This document shows positions 37,723-45,950 of a stretch of 64,000 nt of DNA, piece after piece. Numbering within the stretch: position 1 is the stretch's first letter; every line of letters begins with the position of its first letter. The translations under genes and the position numbers were made by a program. A model generated the notes under the pieces. It ran no database searches and was not told the origin of the DNA. It saw nothing but the letters and a program-made list of their open reading frames with translations. The stretch spans positions 1 through 64,000 of the forward strand of contig NZ_JACWFE010000013.1 of the NCBI RefSeq assembly GCF_019749375.1, in the 5' to 3' direction. This DNA is from Bacillus sp. S/N-304-OC-R1. Its GTDB lineage: Bacteria; Bacillota; Bacilli; Bacillales; Cytobacillaceae.

Positions 37723-38214
37723 TTATAGAATTTTCCTCTGTTTGTCGAGTTCAAAAAATGACACTTGTATGTCATATGCATTTGCAATCCCATTTATTAA
37801 GTCCTTAAGATGATGTTCTGTAAAAAATACTTCACGATCATCATAGCTTGTTTCGTATATTACATGTTCTTGAAGCTGAAATTTGGCCATTTGTATGGCG
37901 GTTTCTTCACCGCCGACGATAGCGAATACACAAATTAATTCCTTTAGAAGATAAGTATTGGTGTTTGTTACTAACCCGAAATCATTAAAGTTTTCTCCTT
38001 TTATTCCTTGGTTAGTATAGATGAGCTCAAAGCGATTTTCAAATAGCCCAGCTTCATTTAATAATAATTCTGTTTGTTCAGCTTCATTGTCCAATTTATA
38101 GATAAATAATGATTCAATACAATCAAATACTTTTGTTTCACTTAAAATAAGTGCTTTAAATTCAGGTACATCTTCAATAATATTATTTGCCTCAACAGCA
38201 TAAAATATTTTCAT
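37723..38214 (-). CDS. Unrecognised 163-residue protein
   Basis: A soluble acidic protein that I do not recognise, without signal peptide, membrane segment or catalytic motif. A middle region LLKELICVFAIVGGEETAIQMAKFQ suggests a hydrophobic helix core. The AAAGGAG site before the ATG supports translation. It stands alone between yqgW and yqgX with no gene in its direction close by. B. subtilis has no gene here that I recall. Confidence 0.65.
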   Translation of the reverse strand: MKIFYAVEANNIIEDVPEFKALILSETKVFDCIESLFIYKLDNEAEQTELLLNEAGLFENRFELIYTNQGIKGENFNDFGLVTNTNTYLLKELICVFAIVGGEETAIQMAKFQLQEHVIYETSYDDREVFFTEHHLKDLINGIANAYDIQVSFFELDKQRKIL

Positions 38215-38333
38215 TTTTAACTCCTTTGCAAATAATTAAATGGGTGCTAGCAGGTAAAGGGTGTTTTCTTTAATTAAGCAATATATTTAGTGTAGAATAT
38301 AATTATCAAATGTTCCAAATGGAGGTGCTTATA

Positions 38334-38969
38334 ATGGAATGGAATCAAATTCCTTTAGGTCCATTACAAACGAATTGCTACATATTGTCAAAGGAAAACA
38401 ATACTTGCTTAATCTTTGATCCAGGTGAAGAAAGTGAAAAACTTAGCCAATACATCCAGGATAATAATTTAAAGCCCCTTGCCATAATTCTTACTCATGC
38501 TCATTTTGATCATATTGGTGCTGTAGATGATATTCGTGAAGAATTTAATATACCAGTATATATTCATGAAAAAGAGTCTGATTGGCTCCTTGATCCAGCA
38601 TTAAATGGCTCTGCAAGATATGAAATGATTAAGAACATAAGTGGGAAGCCAGCAGACATTACGATCAAAGAGGAGCAATCCATCACACTAGGGGAATTTA
38701 CCCTTGAAATTTATGAAACACCTGGTCATTCACCGGGAAGTATCTCTATTTACATAAAGGATGCTGGATTAGTCATTGCTGGCGACGCTTTGTTTAATGG
38801 GAGTATAGGGCGGACAGACTTGCCTGGCGGAAATCATAATGAGCTGTTAGACAGTATTCACCAAAAGTTATTAGTATTGCCTGAAGAAACGATTGTACTT
38901 CCTGGTCACGGTCCTGCTACAACGATTGGCCAAGAAATGGATACAAATCCTTTTCTTAATGGGTTTTAA
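38334..38969 (+). CDS. yqgX: Metallo-beta-lactamase-fold hydrolase YqgX (glyoxalase II-like)
   Basis: A 211-residue enzyme with the metal site THAHFDHIG (His55, His57, Asp59, His60), plus GHSPGS, GDALF and a final PGHGPAT that supply the remaining ligands. It is a short glyoxalase II-type hydrolase; in Bacillus the substrate may be a bacillithiol thioester, which is an inference. GGAGGTG precedes the ATG at 38334. Confidence 0.88.
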   Translation: MEWNQIPLGPLQTNCYILSKENNTCLIFDPGEESEKLSQYIQDNNLKPLAIILTHAHFDHIGAVDDIREEFNIPVYIHEKESDWLLDPALNGSARYEMIKNISGKPADITIKEEQSITLGEFTLEIYETPGHSPGSISIYIKDAGLVIAGDALFNGSIGRTDLPGGNHNELLDSIHQKLLVLPEETIVLPGHGPATTIGQEMDTNPFLNGF

Positions 38970-39002
38970 AGGGTTATACTGAGAAATAAAGGAAGTATAA
39001 AT

Positions 39003-39036
39003 AGAAAAGCCCTTCTCAAATGAGAAGGGCTTTTCT
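39003..39036 (+). terminator. Terminator of yqgX
   Basis: AGAAAAGCCCTTCTCA and TGAGAAGGGCTTTTCT form a 16-bp stem with a two-base loop. Confidence 0.87.
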
Positions 39037-39146
39037 GGGGGATGTTCTATTCATATAATGGGAGGGGATATAGTTAAGCTACTAAAATTACAATATAATA
39101 AAGTTTGCACTATGTCAATAGTGATAATATAAAAAAAGGAGTAGTT

Positions 39147-40202
39147 ATGATAAATTTTATTAAAAAAATAATTTTAGATCATCCGTTAAAAAGGATATCA
39201 TATGCAGAATATATGGAGTTGGCTCTTTACCATCCTGAATATGGCTATTATATGAGGGAAAAAGCAAAGATTGGCCGAGAAGGAGACTTCATTACAACTA
39301 GTAATATTTCTGATATTTATGGAAGATTAATTGCAAAATGGTATTTTAAGCAAATGAATATGTATAAATTTCCCCCATTTATTTGTGAAATCGGAGCGGG
39401 CACAGGCAGGTTTGCAAAAGCATTTATTGAACAATGGAATGAAATATCATCTGACCCAATTACCTATTTTATTGTAGAAGCAAGCCCTTATCATCGTAAA
39501 ATCCAGGAGGAAGCGTTAAGTTCCTTCAATAACGTTAAACTAATAGACAATATTGAAGAGATTGCTCCGTTTAATGGGCTCATTTTTTCGAATGAATTGT
39601 TTGATGCTTTCCCTGTTCACGTTATCGAAAACCATAATGGGACATTCATGGAGGTTATGGTTGAAGTACATAATGATCAGCTTTCAGAAAGGGTTGTTCC
39701 GTTAGAAAATCCTCTCATTGGAACATTTATTGAGGAAAGTGGTTTAAGATTAAAAAATAAACAGAGAATAGAAATTCCCTTATTTATGGAGGATATGATT
39801 AGTCAAATAGGGAAGGTTCTTTCAAATGGATTGGTGCTGACGGTAGATTACGGCTATACAAATGAAGAATGGCAAGAACTGGGGAGAAACGATGGCAGTT
39901 TAAGGGGATATTATCAGCATCAGCAAATAAACGATGTTCTCCTTTATCCGGGAGAGATGGATATAACAAGCCATATTCATTTTGATTCTTTAATACGCAT
40001 AGGAAATAATCATGGTTTGGCCTTTCAGCAAAAATGGCGTCAGGATGAATTCCTTCTTGAGGCAGGTATACTGGATGATTTACAGGATCATTATGATCCA
40101 GATCCATTTTCACCTGTGAGCAAAAGAAATCGCGCGATCAGAAGTTTAATTATGCCGGGGATAAGTTCGTCGTTTCATGTGATACTGCAGAAAAAGGTTT
40201 AG
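39147..40202 (+). CDS. MidA/NDUFAF7-like SAM-dependent methyltransferase
   Basis: A 351-residue protein of the DUF185/MidA family. The N-terminal signature SYAEYMELALYHPEYGYYM is followed by the SAM motif CEIGAGTGRFAKAF (near residue 79) and SNELFDAFPVHV. The eukaryotic members methylate a complex I subunit; the bacterial substrate is unknown. AAGGAG lies before ATG 39147; the frame upstream to 39105 has no binding site. Located between yqgX and yqgY, where related Bacillus genomes also carry it. Confidence 0.88.
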   Translation: MINFIKKIILDHPLKRISYAEYMELALYHPEYGYYMREKAKIGREGDFITTSNISDIYGRLIAKWYFKQMNMYKFPPFICEIGAGTGRFAKAFIEQWNEISSDPITYFIVEASPYHRKIQEEALSSFNNVKLIDNIEEIAPFNGLIFSNELFDAFPVHVIENHNGTFMEVMVEVHNDQLSERVVPLENPLIGTFIEESGLRLKNKQRIEIPLFMEDMISQIGKVLSNGLVLTVDYGYTNEEWQELGRNDGSLRGYYQHQQINDVLLYPGEMDITSHIHFDSLIRIGNNHGLAFQQKWRQDEFLLEAGILDDLQDHYDPDPFSPVSKRNRAIRSLIMPGISSSFHVILQKKV

Positions 40203-40210
40203 AAGAAAAA

Positions 40211-40244
40211 TAAAAAAGCGATTGTTTGCAATCGCTTTTTTATT
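40211..40244. terminator. Terminator between the methyltransferase gene and yqgY
   Basis: AAAAAAGCGATTG and CAATCGCTTTTTT pair closely around TTTG. It serves two convergent genes. Confidence 0.9.
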
Positions 40245-40263
40245 TATGTAATGTATTTAATTC

Positions 40264-40509
40264 TTAGTGACCACTTACACCTGGAGTCATCATAAATGTT
40301 GTCCAGTAAGTGAAGCCAATAAAGAATACTGTTAAATATGCGCCAAAAACATACATGTACATACGTTCTGAAAGCTTTAAATAGCTTAAAAGCAGAAAGA
40401 ATCCCGTTTGGCCGAAGAAGATTAAAGATGTTGTGTACATGTCACCTACAAAGAACATGACAGCGAAAATCCCCGTCCAGAAGCCTAATACTCTGTACAT
40501 ACGATCCAT
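40264..40509 (-). CDS. yqgY: DUF2626 membrane protein YqgY
   Basis: An 81-residue protein with three hydrophobic segments and the start MDRMYRVLGFWTGIFAVMFF, typical of DUF2626/YqgY. Role unknown. AAGGGGGG precedes the ATG at 40509. In B. subtilis mgsR (yqgZ) is the neighbour; here it is absent. Confidence 0.82.
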   Translation of the reverse strand: MDRMYRVLGFWTGIFAVMFFVGDMYTTSLIFFGQTGFFLLLSYLKLSERMYMYVFGAYLTVFFIGFTYWTTFMMTPGVSGH

Positions 40510-40654
40510 ATGTATCCCCCCTTTTAGCAATACGAGTACATCATTACATATTATAAGTTATTTCCAGCTTAAAAGTAAACCACTCTTTACCACTCTTTGT
40601 GAATATTGTTTGTATATAACCATTTCAAGAATGTATGCATCTTACAAGCAATTT

Positions 40655-41356
40655 TTACTTTGTTACAATAGCATGATATGAACAAGATTCACACCCATTA
40701 AGCATATTGGCCTTCTCCACTAGCTCAACAGAACTAAATAACGCTTCAAACATACCTTTTAAAAATTCTGCATGCATATTACATACTGAAGCTTCATAAT
40801 CCTCTGAAACTTCTTTAAACGGACAGTTGAAAATTTGGAAAAATACTTTTGATTGATCTTCTTCCACTTCAAATTCCGGATGAAAACCTGACATAATGGC
40901 AGCATTTCTAATAATATTTAATTTCTGTTCAAAGGAAAGAGCCTCATTAAATAGGTTTGAACGGCTTGTCTCCTGTTCAATTAGCTCATGGCCAAACTTT
41001 TTGCCTGTATCATAAAGAGCTTGTTTAGCAACATCACCTAGCGAAAGCAATGTTTGCATCGCAATTTTTGACAGCAGCTGGTAGTCGCGGTACGGGAAAT
41101 GAAGCTGGATAACATCATCTGACAGACGGTATAGCCTGCTTGGTCTTCCGCCTTTACCTGTCTTTTGCGTTTCAGATGTCAGCATATTCACATCTTCTAA
41201 TTTTGAGAGGTGAAGTCTTGCTACATTTGGATGAATTTCAAAATTATCAGCAATTTCTTGTACGGTTACATCCTTATGTTTTTTTGTAATGTATTGATAA
41301 ATATAATAGCGAGTTGGATCTGATAAAACATTTGTTATCTTTAAAGTTTGTTCCAC
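40655..41356 (-). CDS. SufR-like winged-helix regulator with cysteine cluster
   Basis: A 233-residue regulator. The N-terminal ArsR/DeoR-type winged helix (about 5-70) includes VTVQEIADNFEIHPNVARLHLSKLE and a KGGRPSRLYRL wing. The C-terminal half has the pattern CPF, then VCNMHAEFLKGMF, then GCESC, which resembles the Fe-S-binding module of SufR-type repressors. It may sense iron-sulfur or redox state; this is an inference. GTG start with GAGGTGA 7 nt upstream. It is divergent from comGA, and its promoter contains an inverted repeat. Confidence 0.8.
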   Translation of the reverse strand: MEQTLKITNVLSDPTRYYIYQYITKKHKDVTVQEIADNFEIHPNVARLHLSKLEDVNMLTSETQKTGKGGRPSRLYRLSDDVIQLHFPYRDYQLLSKIAMQTLLSLGDVAKQALYDTGKKFGHELIEQETSRSNLFNEALSFEQKLNIIRNAAIMSGFHPEFEVEEDQSKVFFQIFNCPFKEVSEDYEASVCNMHAEFLKGMFEALFSSVELVEKANMLNGCESCSYHAIVTK

Positions 41357-41386
41357 CTAAGCTCACCTCAGAACGATATTGGTACC

Positions 41387-41421
41387 ATTATAATACAGTT
41401 TTTCAAACTAAACACTGTATT
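41387..41421 (-). promoter_or_regulatory. Promoter and inverted-repeat operator of the SufR-like gene
   Basis: On the minus strand TATAAT (41392-41387) is a perfect -10 hexamer; the -35 is weak. The perfect inverted repeat AATACAGT (41392-41399), 14-nt spacer, ACTGTATT (41414-41421) covers the space between -35 and -10. This fits autorepression. Confidence 0.6.
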
Positions 41422-41525
41422 CACTATAAGTTTCTAATTTGTTCACAAATATTCTGTGTGTATTTAGGCTGTGAAATATGAGTTTATTAGTGATTGGTAA
41501 TATGAATATAACCATTATTGTAAGG

Positions 41526-41580
41526 AAAATTATTTTTTATATGCGAAAAATTTGTCAAAAATAAAAGGAAAATATATAAT
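41526..41580 (+). promoter_or_regulatory. comG promoter with ComK-type box
   Basis: TTGTCA (41552-41557), 17-nt spacer, TATAAT (41575-41580). Immediately upstream is AAAATTATTTTTT (41526-41538), a perfect ComK AT-box (AAAA-N5-TTTT). After exactly 8 nt comes a second AAAA half-box with a poor right half. Both positions and spacing agree with ComK-activated promoters. Confidence 0.65.
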
Positions 41581-41641
41581 AAGGTCGAATGTGATATATG
41601 TGACTATTCTAAATTTTATAAAAAGGTGGTGCGATGTTCAA

Positions 41642-42712
41642 TTGAACATGATCGAAAAATTAGCAGAAAGAGTCATTAAAGATGCAGTTAGAAATCACGC
41701 CTCAGATATTCATATTGTCCCCAGAAGAAAAGATACCCTTATCCAATGGCGCCTCGCGAATAAGCTAGTACCGAGACTTTATCTCCCTAGAGAAGAATGC
41801 GACAGATTAATTTCACACTTTAAATTTACTGCTTCCATGGATATTGGTGAAAAAAGAAGGCCGCAAAGCGGTGCCTATTCATATGTCATTGATGGCAAAA
41901 TAATCGGATTGCGATTTTCCACTCTTCCCTCAAGCCACAATGAAAGTCTTGTTATCCGAATTCTCCCTCAGCAAGATCAAATCCCTTTTTTTCAAATCTC
42001 TTTATTTCCAAGTATGACTCGAAAAATGCTCGCCCTGCTCAAACATGCCCACGGATTAATTATACTTACGGGTCCAACCGGCTCAGGTAAGACATCAACG
42101 CTTTATTCACTTCTAAACGAAACTTCCCATATGTTCAACCGCAATGTTATTACTTTAGAAGACCCCATTGAAAAAGAGAATGATCTGGTGCTTCAAGTCC
42201 AAGTGAATGAAAAAGCTGGTGTTTCTTATGCAGCTGGTTTAAAGGCAATCTTAAGGCATGACCCAGACATTATTATGGTTGGTGAAATTAGGGATGCGGA
42301 AACGGCCAAAATTGCTGTAAGAGCAGCGCTGACAGGACATTTAGTACTCACAACCATGCATACAAGGGATGCGAAGGGGGCAATTTACCGATTACATGAA
42401 TTTGGAGTGAATTGGCTGGAAATTGAACAAACTCTAGTTGCGGTAACAGCTCAAAGACTTGTTGAATTATCTTGTCCATTTTGCCAGGATGAATGCTCGA
42501 CTTTCTGCTATAGCTATGGAAGATGGAAAAGAGCAAGTGTTTTCGAACTTCTTGCAGGTCGCGCATTAAATGCTGCTTTGCAGGAAGCAAAGGGGGAGAG
42601 AATGGGAGCAAGCTATCTCAGATTAAAGGATATCATTAAAAAGGGGATTGCCCTAGGCTATATAAAAGATACAGAATATGATCGCTGGGTGCTGGATAAT
42701 GAAGAAATGTAG
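41642..42712 (+). CDS. comGA: Competence pilus assembly ATPase ComGA
   Basis: Cytoplasmic traffic ATPase that drives assembly of the DNA-uptake pseudopilus. Motifs: ASDIHIVPR near residue 23, Walker A GPTGSGKT, the Asp box, Walker B (IIMVGEIRD), the His box and a cysteine motif CPFCQDEC near the C terminus. I choose TTG at 41642, which gives 356 residues like B. subtilis; ATG at 41648 is the alternative. A 3-codon frame ATG-TTC-AAT-TGA (41634-41645) uses the good AAGGTGG site and overlaps this start. Confidence 0.93.
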   Translation: MNMIEKLAERVIKDAVRNHASDIHIVPRRKDTLIQWRLANKLVPRLYLPREECDRLISHFKFTASMDIGEKRRPQSGAYSYVIDGKIIGLRFSTLPSSHNESLVIRILPQQDQIPFFQISLFPSMTRKMLALLKHAHGLIILTGPTGSGKTSTLYSLLNETSHMFNRNVITLEDPIEKENDLVLQVQVNEKAGVSYAAGLKAILRHDPDIIMVGEIRDAETAKIAVRAALTGHLVLTTMHTRDAKGAIYRLHEFGVNWLEIEQTLVAVTAQRLVELSCPFCQDECSTFCYSYGRWKRASVFELLAGRALNAALQEAKGERMGASYLRLKDIIKKGIALGYIKDTEYDRWVLDNEEM

Positions 42713-43730
42713 ATGGAATCTGCAGGAACAAAGCCATTTTTTAAAAAGGACAGGAGAACTGCTTTCTAGAGGCTACCCTCTATCTGAAGCGATAGAATCT
42801 ATTTTGTTTCAGCTTCCCAGAGAAAAGAAAAAGGAGGTAAGTAGATGTTTATCCGATTTGAGAGAAGGATATCCGTTTTATCAAATTCTATCAAGGCTTC
42901 ATTTTAATAAAAATTTGATTGGCTATGTGTATTTTGCTGAGCAGCATGGCAGTTTGGCTCAAGCCTTTCAAGAAGGAAGCGAGATGATGCTGAAAAGAGA
43001 CAAGGATTTTGAAAAGCTAAAAAAACTCCTTGTTTATCCAATATTATTAATCTTCATCACTATTATTTTATTCCTCTTTGTTGATTTTATTATTCTACCT
43101 AGATTTTCCTCTTTATTTACTTCGATGAAGCTAAAACCAAATTTTTTTATGAAAGCAATCACCGTTTTAAGTCACATTATGCCTTATCTTTTATGGGCTA
43201 TCCTCGTTTTTGTGCTGCTTCTTCTTTGTTACTATTTTTTGCAATTCCGCAAAAAATCACAAATTGAGCAAAAGACAATTCTTATAAGCATCCCGATTAT
43301 CGGTCCATTTTTAAAATTATTTTATTCCCACTATTTCTCCATTCAGACAAGTTATTTACTTTCTAGCGGTTTGTCTATTCATGAGGCACTAAGCAGTTTT
43401 GAGCAAAATGAGACACAGCCTCTTTATCAAGAATTGGGGGCTCTTATTAAAGAGAGTCTGCGAAAGGGGGAGAGTCTGGAAGAAATTCTGATAGAGTATT
43501 CATTTCTAGAAATAGAGCTTCCACAAATTATTAGACATGGGCAAAAAAATGGAAAACTTGATCAGGAACTCGCATTCTTTAGCAGGCATTGCTTGAATCT
43601 TATTGAAGAACGGTCGGATAAATTATTAAAAACCGTTCAGCCCATTCTGTATTCTGTAATTGGAGTAATGATTGTATTTATGTATTTAGCTGTGCTATTA
43701 CCGATGTTTCATTTACTGGAGGGATTTTAA
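42699..43730 (+). CDS. comGB: Competence pilus membrane protein ComGB
   Basis: PilC/GspF-type polytopic protein, 343 residues, with three membrane segments (near 127-150, 170-195 and 315-340) and two cytosolic helical domains. It forms the membrane platform for ComGA. ATG at 42699 overlaps the end of comGA by 14 nt. There is little Shine-Dalgarno signal, so expression probably depends on coupling. Confidence 0.9.
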   Translation: MKKCRWNLQEQSHFLKRTGELLSRGYPLSEAIESILFQLPREKKKEVSRCLSDLREGYPFYQILSRLHFNKNLIGYVYFAEQHGSLAQAFQEGSEMMLKRDKDFEKLKKLLVYPILLIFITIILFLFVDFIILPRFSSLFTSMKLKPNFFMKAITVLSHIMPYLLWAILVFVLLLLCYYFLQFRKKSQIEQKTILISIPIIGPFLKLFYSHYFSIQTSYLLSSGLSIHEALSSFEQNETQPLYQELGALIKESLRKGESLEEILIEYSFLEIELPQIIRHGQKNGKLDQELAFFSRHCLNLIEERSDKLLKTVQPILYSVIGVMIVFMYLAVLLPMFHLLEGF

Positions 43731-43732
43731 TA

Positions 43733-44071
43733 ATGAAAGCTTTAAGAAATAAAAAGGGTTTTACACTAATTGAAATGATGATTGTTTTGCTTGTAATTTC
43801 TGTTTTATTAATTATTACGATTCCAAATATAACAAAGCATAATTCGAAAATTAACAGTAAGGGATGCGAGGCATTTGTACAGATGGTGCAAGCTCAGGCG
43901 CAGGCTTATGAAATTGATAAGAAAAGTCCGCCAGCAGATGTTCAAGCACTTGTTGATGAGAAATATCTTAATCCTAAAGAAACGACATGCCCAAATGGCG
44001 AAAAAATTCTTATTTCGGCTGAGGGTAAAGTTACATCTGAAAATGCCGGCAAGGAGTCAGACTCAGATTGA
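43733..44071 (+). CDS. comGC: Major competence pseudopilin ComGC
   Basis: A 112-residue type IV pilin-like protein. The leader NKKGFTLIEMMIVLLVISVL has the prepilin peptidase cut between Gly and Phe and Glu at +5. Two cysteines (KGCEAF and ETTCPNG) could form the known disulfide. GGAGGG precedes the ATG. Confidence 0.93.
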   Translation: MKALRNKKGFTLIEMMIVLLVISVLLIITIPNITKHNSKINSKGCEAFVQMVQAQAQAYEIDKKSPPADVQALVDEKYLNPKETTCPNGEKILISAEGKVTSENAGKESDSD

Positions 44072-44508
44072 TTCGCAAACAAGCTGGTTTTACATTAATT
44101 GAATCCCTGTTTGTCTTAAGTGTTTTCCTCTTGATTGCTTCTATCACCGCCTTTCTACTAAAACCGCAGTATACAATATTAGAAAGACAGCATTTTATTT
44201 CACAGCTGCAAGCAGATTTGTTGTTTGCTCAGGCCTATGCACTTTCTCATCACCTTGAAGTTATTGTTCATATTCTCCCGGAACAAAACCGTTATATTAT
44301 TCATGAAAAGCAAAGTGAAAGATTTCTAATTGAAAGGGAGATTCCAGATTTGATAACTATCAGGGAGGAATCCATGATGCTTTATTTTTATTTTCTAGCT
44401 GATGGGAATATTAATCGATTTGGGTCATTTGCGATATATGCAGGTAAGGAACGTTATAAGTTTACCTTTTTAATTGGAAAGGGAAGATTTTATGTGGCGA
44501 AGGAATGA
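44068..44508 (+). CDS. comGD: Minor competence pseudopilin ComGD
   Basis: A 146-residue prepilin with the motif KQAGFTLIESLFVLSVFLL near the start. TTG at 44068 overlaps the comGC stop (TTGA), with AAGGAG 11 nt upstream. Confidence 0.88.
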   Translation: MIRKQAGFTLIESLFVLSVFLLIASITAFLLKPQYTILERQHFISQLQADLLFAQAYALSHHLEVIVHILPEQNRYIIHEKQSERFLIEREIPDLITIREESMMLYFYFLADGNINRFGSFAIYAGKERYKFTFLIGKGRFYVAKE

Positions 44509-44827
44509 TGGATTTTTCTTGCCGGAATTGATTTTATCGTTATCAGCCTGGCTTCTGATTGCAGGAATCTTTTTCCCATTAGTAATGAATATTGTTAACC
44601 AATCCCTACAGCTGAAACAGGAATTTGAAGTGTCCCGTCTTTTATACGAAGAATTAATAAGAGCTAAAAAGGAAGGAGTGCTGCCTGTTTCTCATTCGCT
44701 TCTAGTCAATGGAACACAATATACTATCTCCCTTGATTCTTCTGGAGGAAACACTGGAGTGGAGGTTTGCATTAAATATGAAAATGTGTTTAAAACAGAG
44801 CAAAAAAAATGTGAAATATTTGAATAA
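44492..44827 (+). CDS. comGE: Minor competence pseudopilin ComGE
   Basis: A 111-residue protein with the start MWRRNDGFFLPELILSLSAW, a divergent prepilin motif with Glu at +5 after Gly. ATG at 44492 aligns with B. subtilis ComGE (MWRENKGF), so the TTG at 44474 is not used. Overlaps comGD by 17 nt. Confidence 0.85.
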   Translation: MWRRNDGFFLPELILSLSAWLLIAGIFFPLVMNIVNQSLQLKQEFEVSRLLYEELIRAKKEGVLPVSHSLLVNGTQYTISLDSSGGNTGVEVCIKYENVFKTEQKKCEIFE

Positions 44828-45254
44828 TAGAGGGTTTACAATGCTTGAAATGCTATTTGCTTTCTCGATTTTCTTGCTCATAGTATCCTTTTTCCCAATA
44901 ACAATGAAATTTTTATTGGATAATGATCAACAGGATGCTAGAACGAAAAGCATGGAATGGCATGTATTCGTCAATCAACTAAAAAAAGAGCTTAGGCTTT
45001 CCGAAGGTCTAGCTGTTACAAACAATTCCCTTTTATTAAAGAAGCATGGTCAAGATATTCTCTATGAAAAATATGGATCTAATTTGCGAAGACGAGTTGA
45101 TTATAAGGGACATGAAGTTGTATTTCAGGGGGTAAAATCCTTTCAGTTTTCCCAGATTCAAGATGGAGCAAGGCTAATCTTGACCGATAGCTATAATCAA
45201 GCTTACTCTGTTTCTTTATATTCCTATTTAAGTTTGGAAAAAGAAGATGATTAA
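44811..45254 (+). CDS. comGF: Minor competence pseudopilin ComGF
   Basis: About 147 residues, with NNRGFTMLEMLFAFSIFLL as the pilin leader. The start is uncertain: GTG 44811 and TTG 44820 lie just before the leader and overlap comGE, while ATG 44778 has a GGAGG 12 nt upstream but adds an unlikely extra leader. The end overlaps comGG by 8 nt. Confidence 0.82.
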   Translation: MKYLNNRGFTMLEMLFAFSIFLLIVSFFPITMKFLLDNDQQDARTKSMEWHVFVNQLKKELRLSEGLAVTNNSLLLKKHGQDILYEKYGSNLRRRVDYKGHEVVFQGVKSFQFSQIQDGARLILTDSYNQAYSVSLYSYLSLEKEDD

Positions 45255-45627
45255 GAACGAAAAAGGCTTTACTTATCCCCTTACTTTTAGCATAATCCTT
45301 ATTTTTGCTCTTCTGATTACGATGAGAATTGAATTTTATTTATTGGAGTTTCGTTTTTACAAGGAATCAGAGACGAATTTAAAACAGGAGTTTTATTTTT
45401 ATAGCTCTGTGAAACAAATGGAAACAATATTATCAGAAGAGGATGAGGTTTATTCTGGTGTTTTTATCTTTAATGATGGTGAAGTCAGTTATCAAACAAC
45501 TAAATTAACCGAAACGCTATTTATGACGACATTTTCTTTGCGTATGGAGTCAAGCGGTGAAATTTTAGGGTATGGCTATTTTGATAGGGAAGAAGGAAAA
45601 ATGATTAAGTGGCTGGAAAGGAACTAA
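45247..45627 (+). CDS. comGG: Minor competence pseudopilin ComGG
   Basis: A 126-residue protein with KNEKGFTYPLTFSIILIFAL at the start, a weak prepilin motif, and a long helix. It closes the comG pilin set and begins within comGF. Confidence 0.85.
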   Translation: MIKNEKGFTYPLTFSIILIFALLITMRIEFYLLEFRFYKESETNLKQEFYFYSSVKQMETILSEEDEVYSGVFIFNDGEVSYQTTKLTETLFMTTFSLRMESSGEILGYGYFDREEGKMIKWLERN

Positions 45628-45721
45628 TTTTACCTAATTGTCAATTGTTTAAATCCAACAATTGAGGACATACTTTAGTTAGAAGCGTATTAAACTTTTA
45701 TGAATTTACAGGGTGTATGAT

Positions 45722-45934
45722 ATGAAATCGAATGACTATGTAAAGTATATAACCGAAACAGTTGTGAAATATATTGATCAGCCAAAAGACGTTCGCAAAA
45801 GAACCAGATTAGAAAGGAAAGACCAGAAGGAACCTTTTTTGTATCGCTGGTTTGGTTTAATTCCCTATATTCTCTACTATAGTTTAAAAAGGAAAAAAGA
45901 AAGTAAATTTGAAAAAAAACCGTTCAAACTTTGA
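45722..45934 (+). CDS. yqzE: YqzE family small protein
   Basis: A 70-residue basic protein, MKSNDYVKYITETVVKYID at the start, as in YqzE. It follows comGG in Bacillus; its function in competence is unclear. AGGGTG lies 9 nt before ATG 45722, so the frame's first codon at 45713 is not used. Confidence 0.83.
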   Translation: MKSNDYVKYITETVVKYIDQPKDVRKRTRLERKDQKEPFLYRWFGLIPYILYYSLKRKKESKFEKKPFKL

Positions 45935-45943
45935 ACGGTTTCT
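45914..45943. terminator. Terminator of the comG operon
   Basis: AAACCGTTCAAA and TTTGAACGGTTT pair with a minimal loop, followed by TTC. The next gene is convergent. Confidence 0.85.
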
Positions 45944-45950
45944 TCGATTG

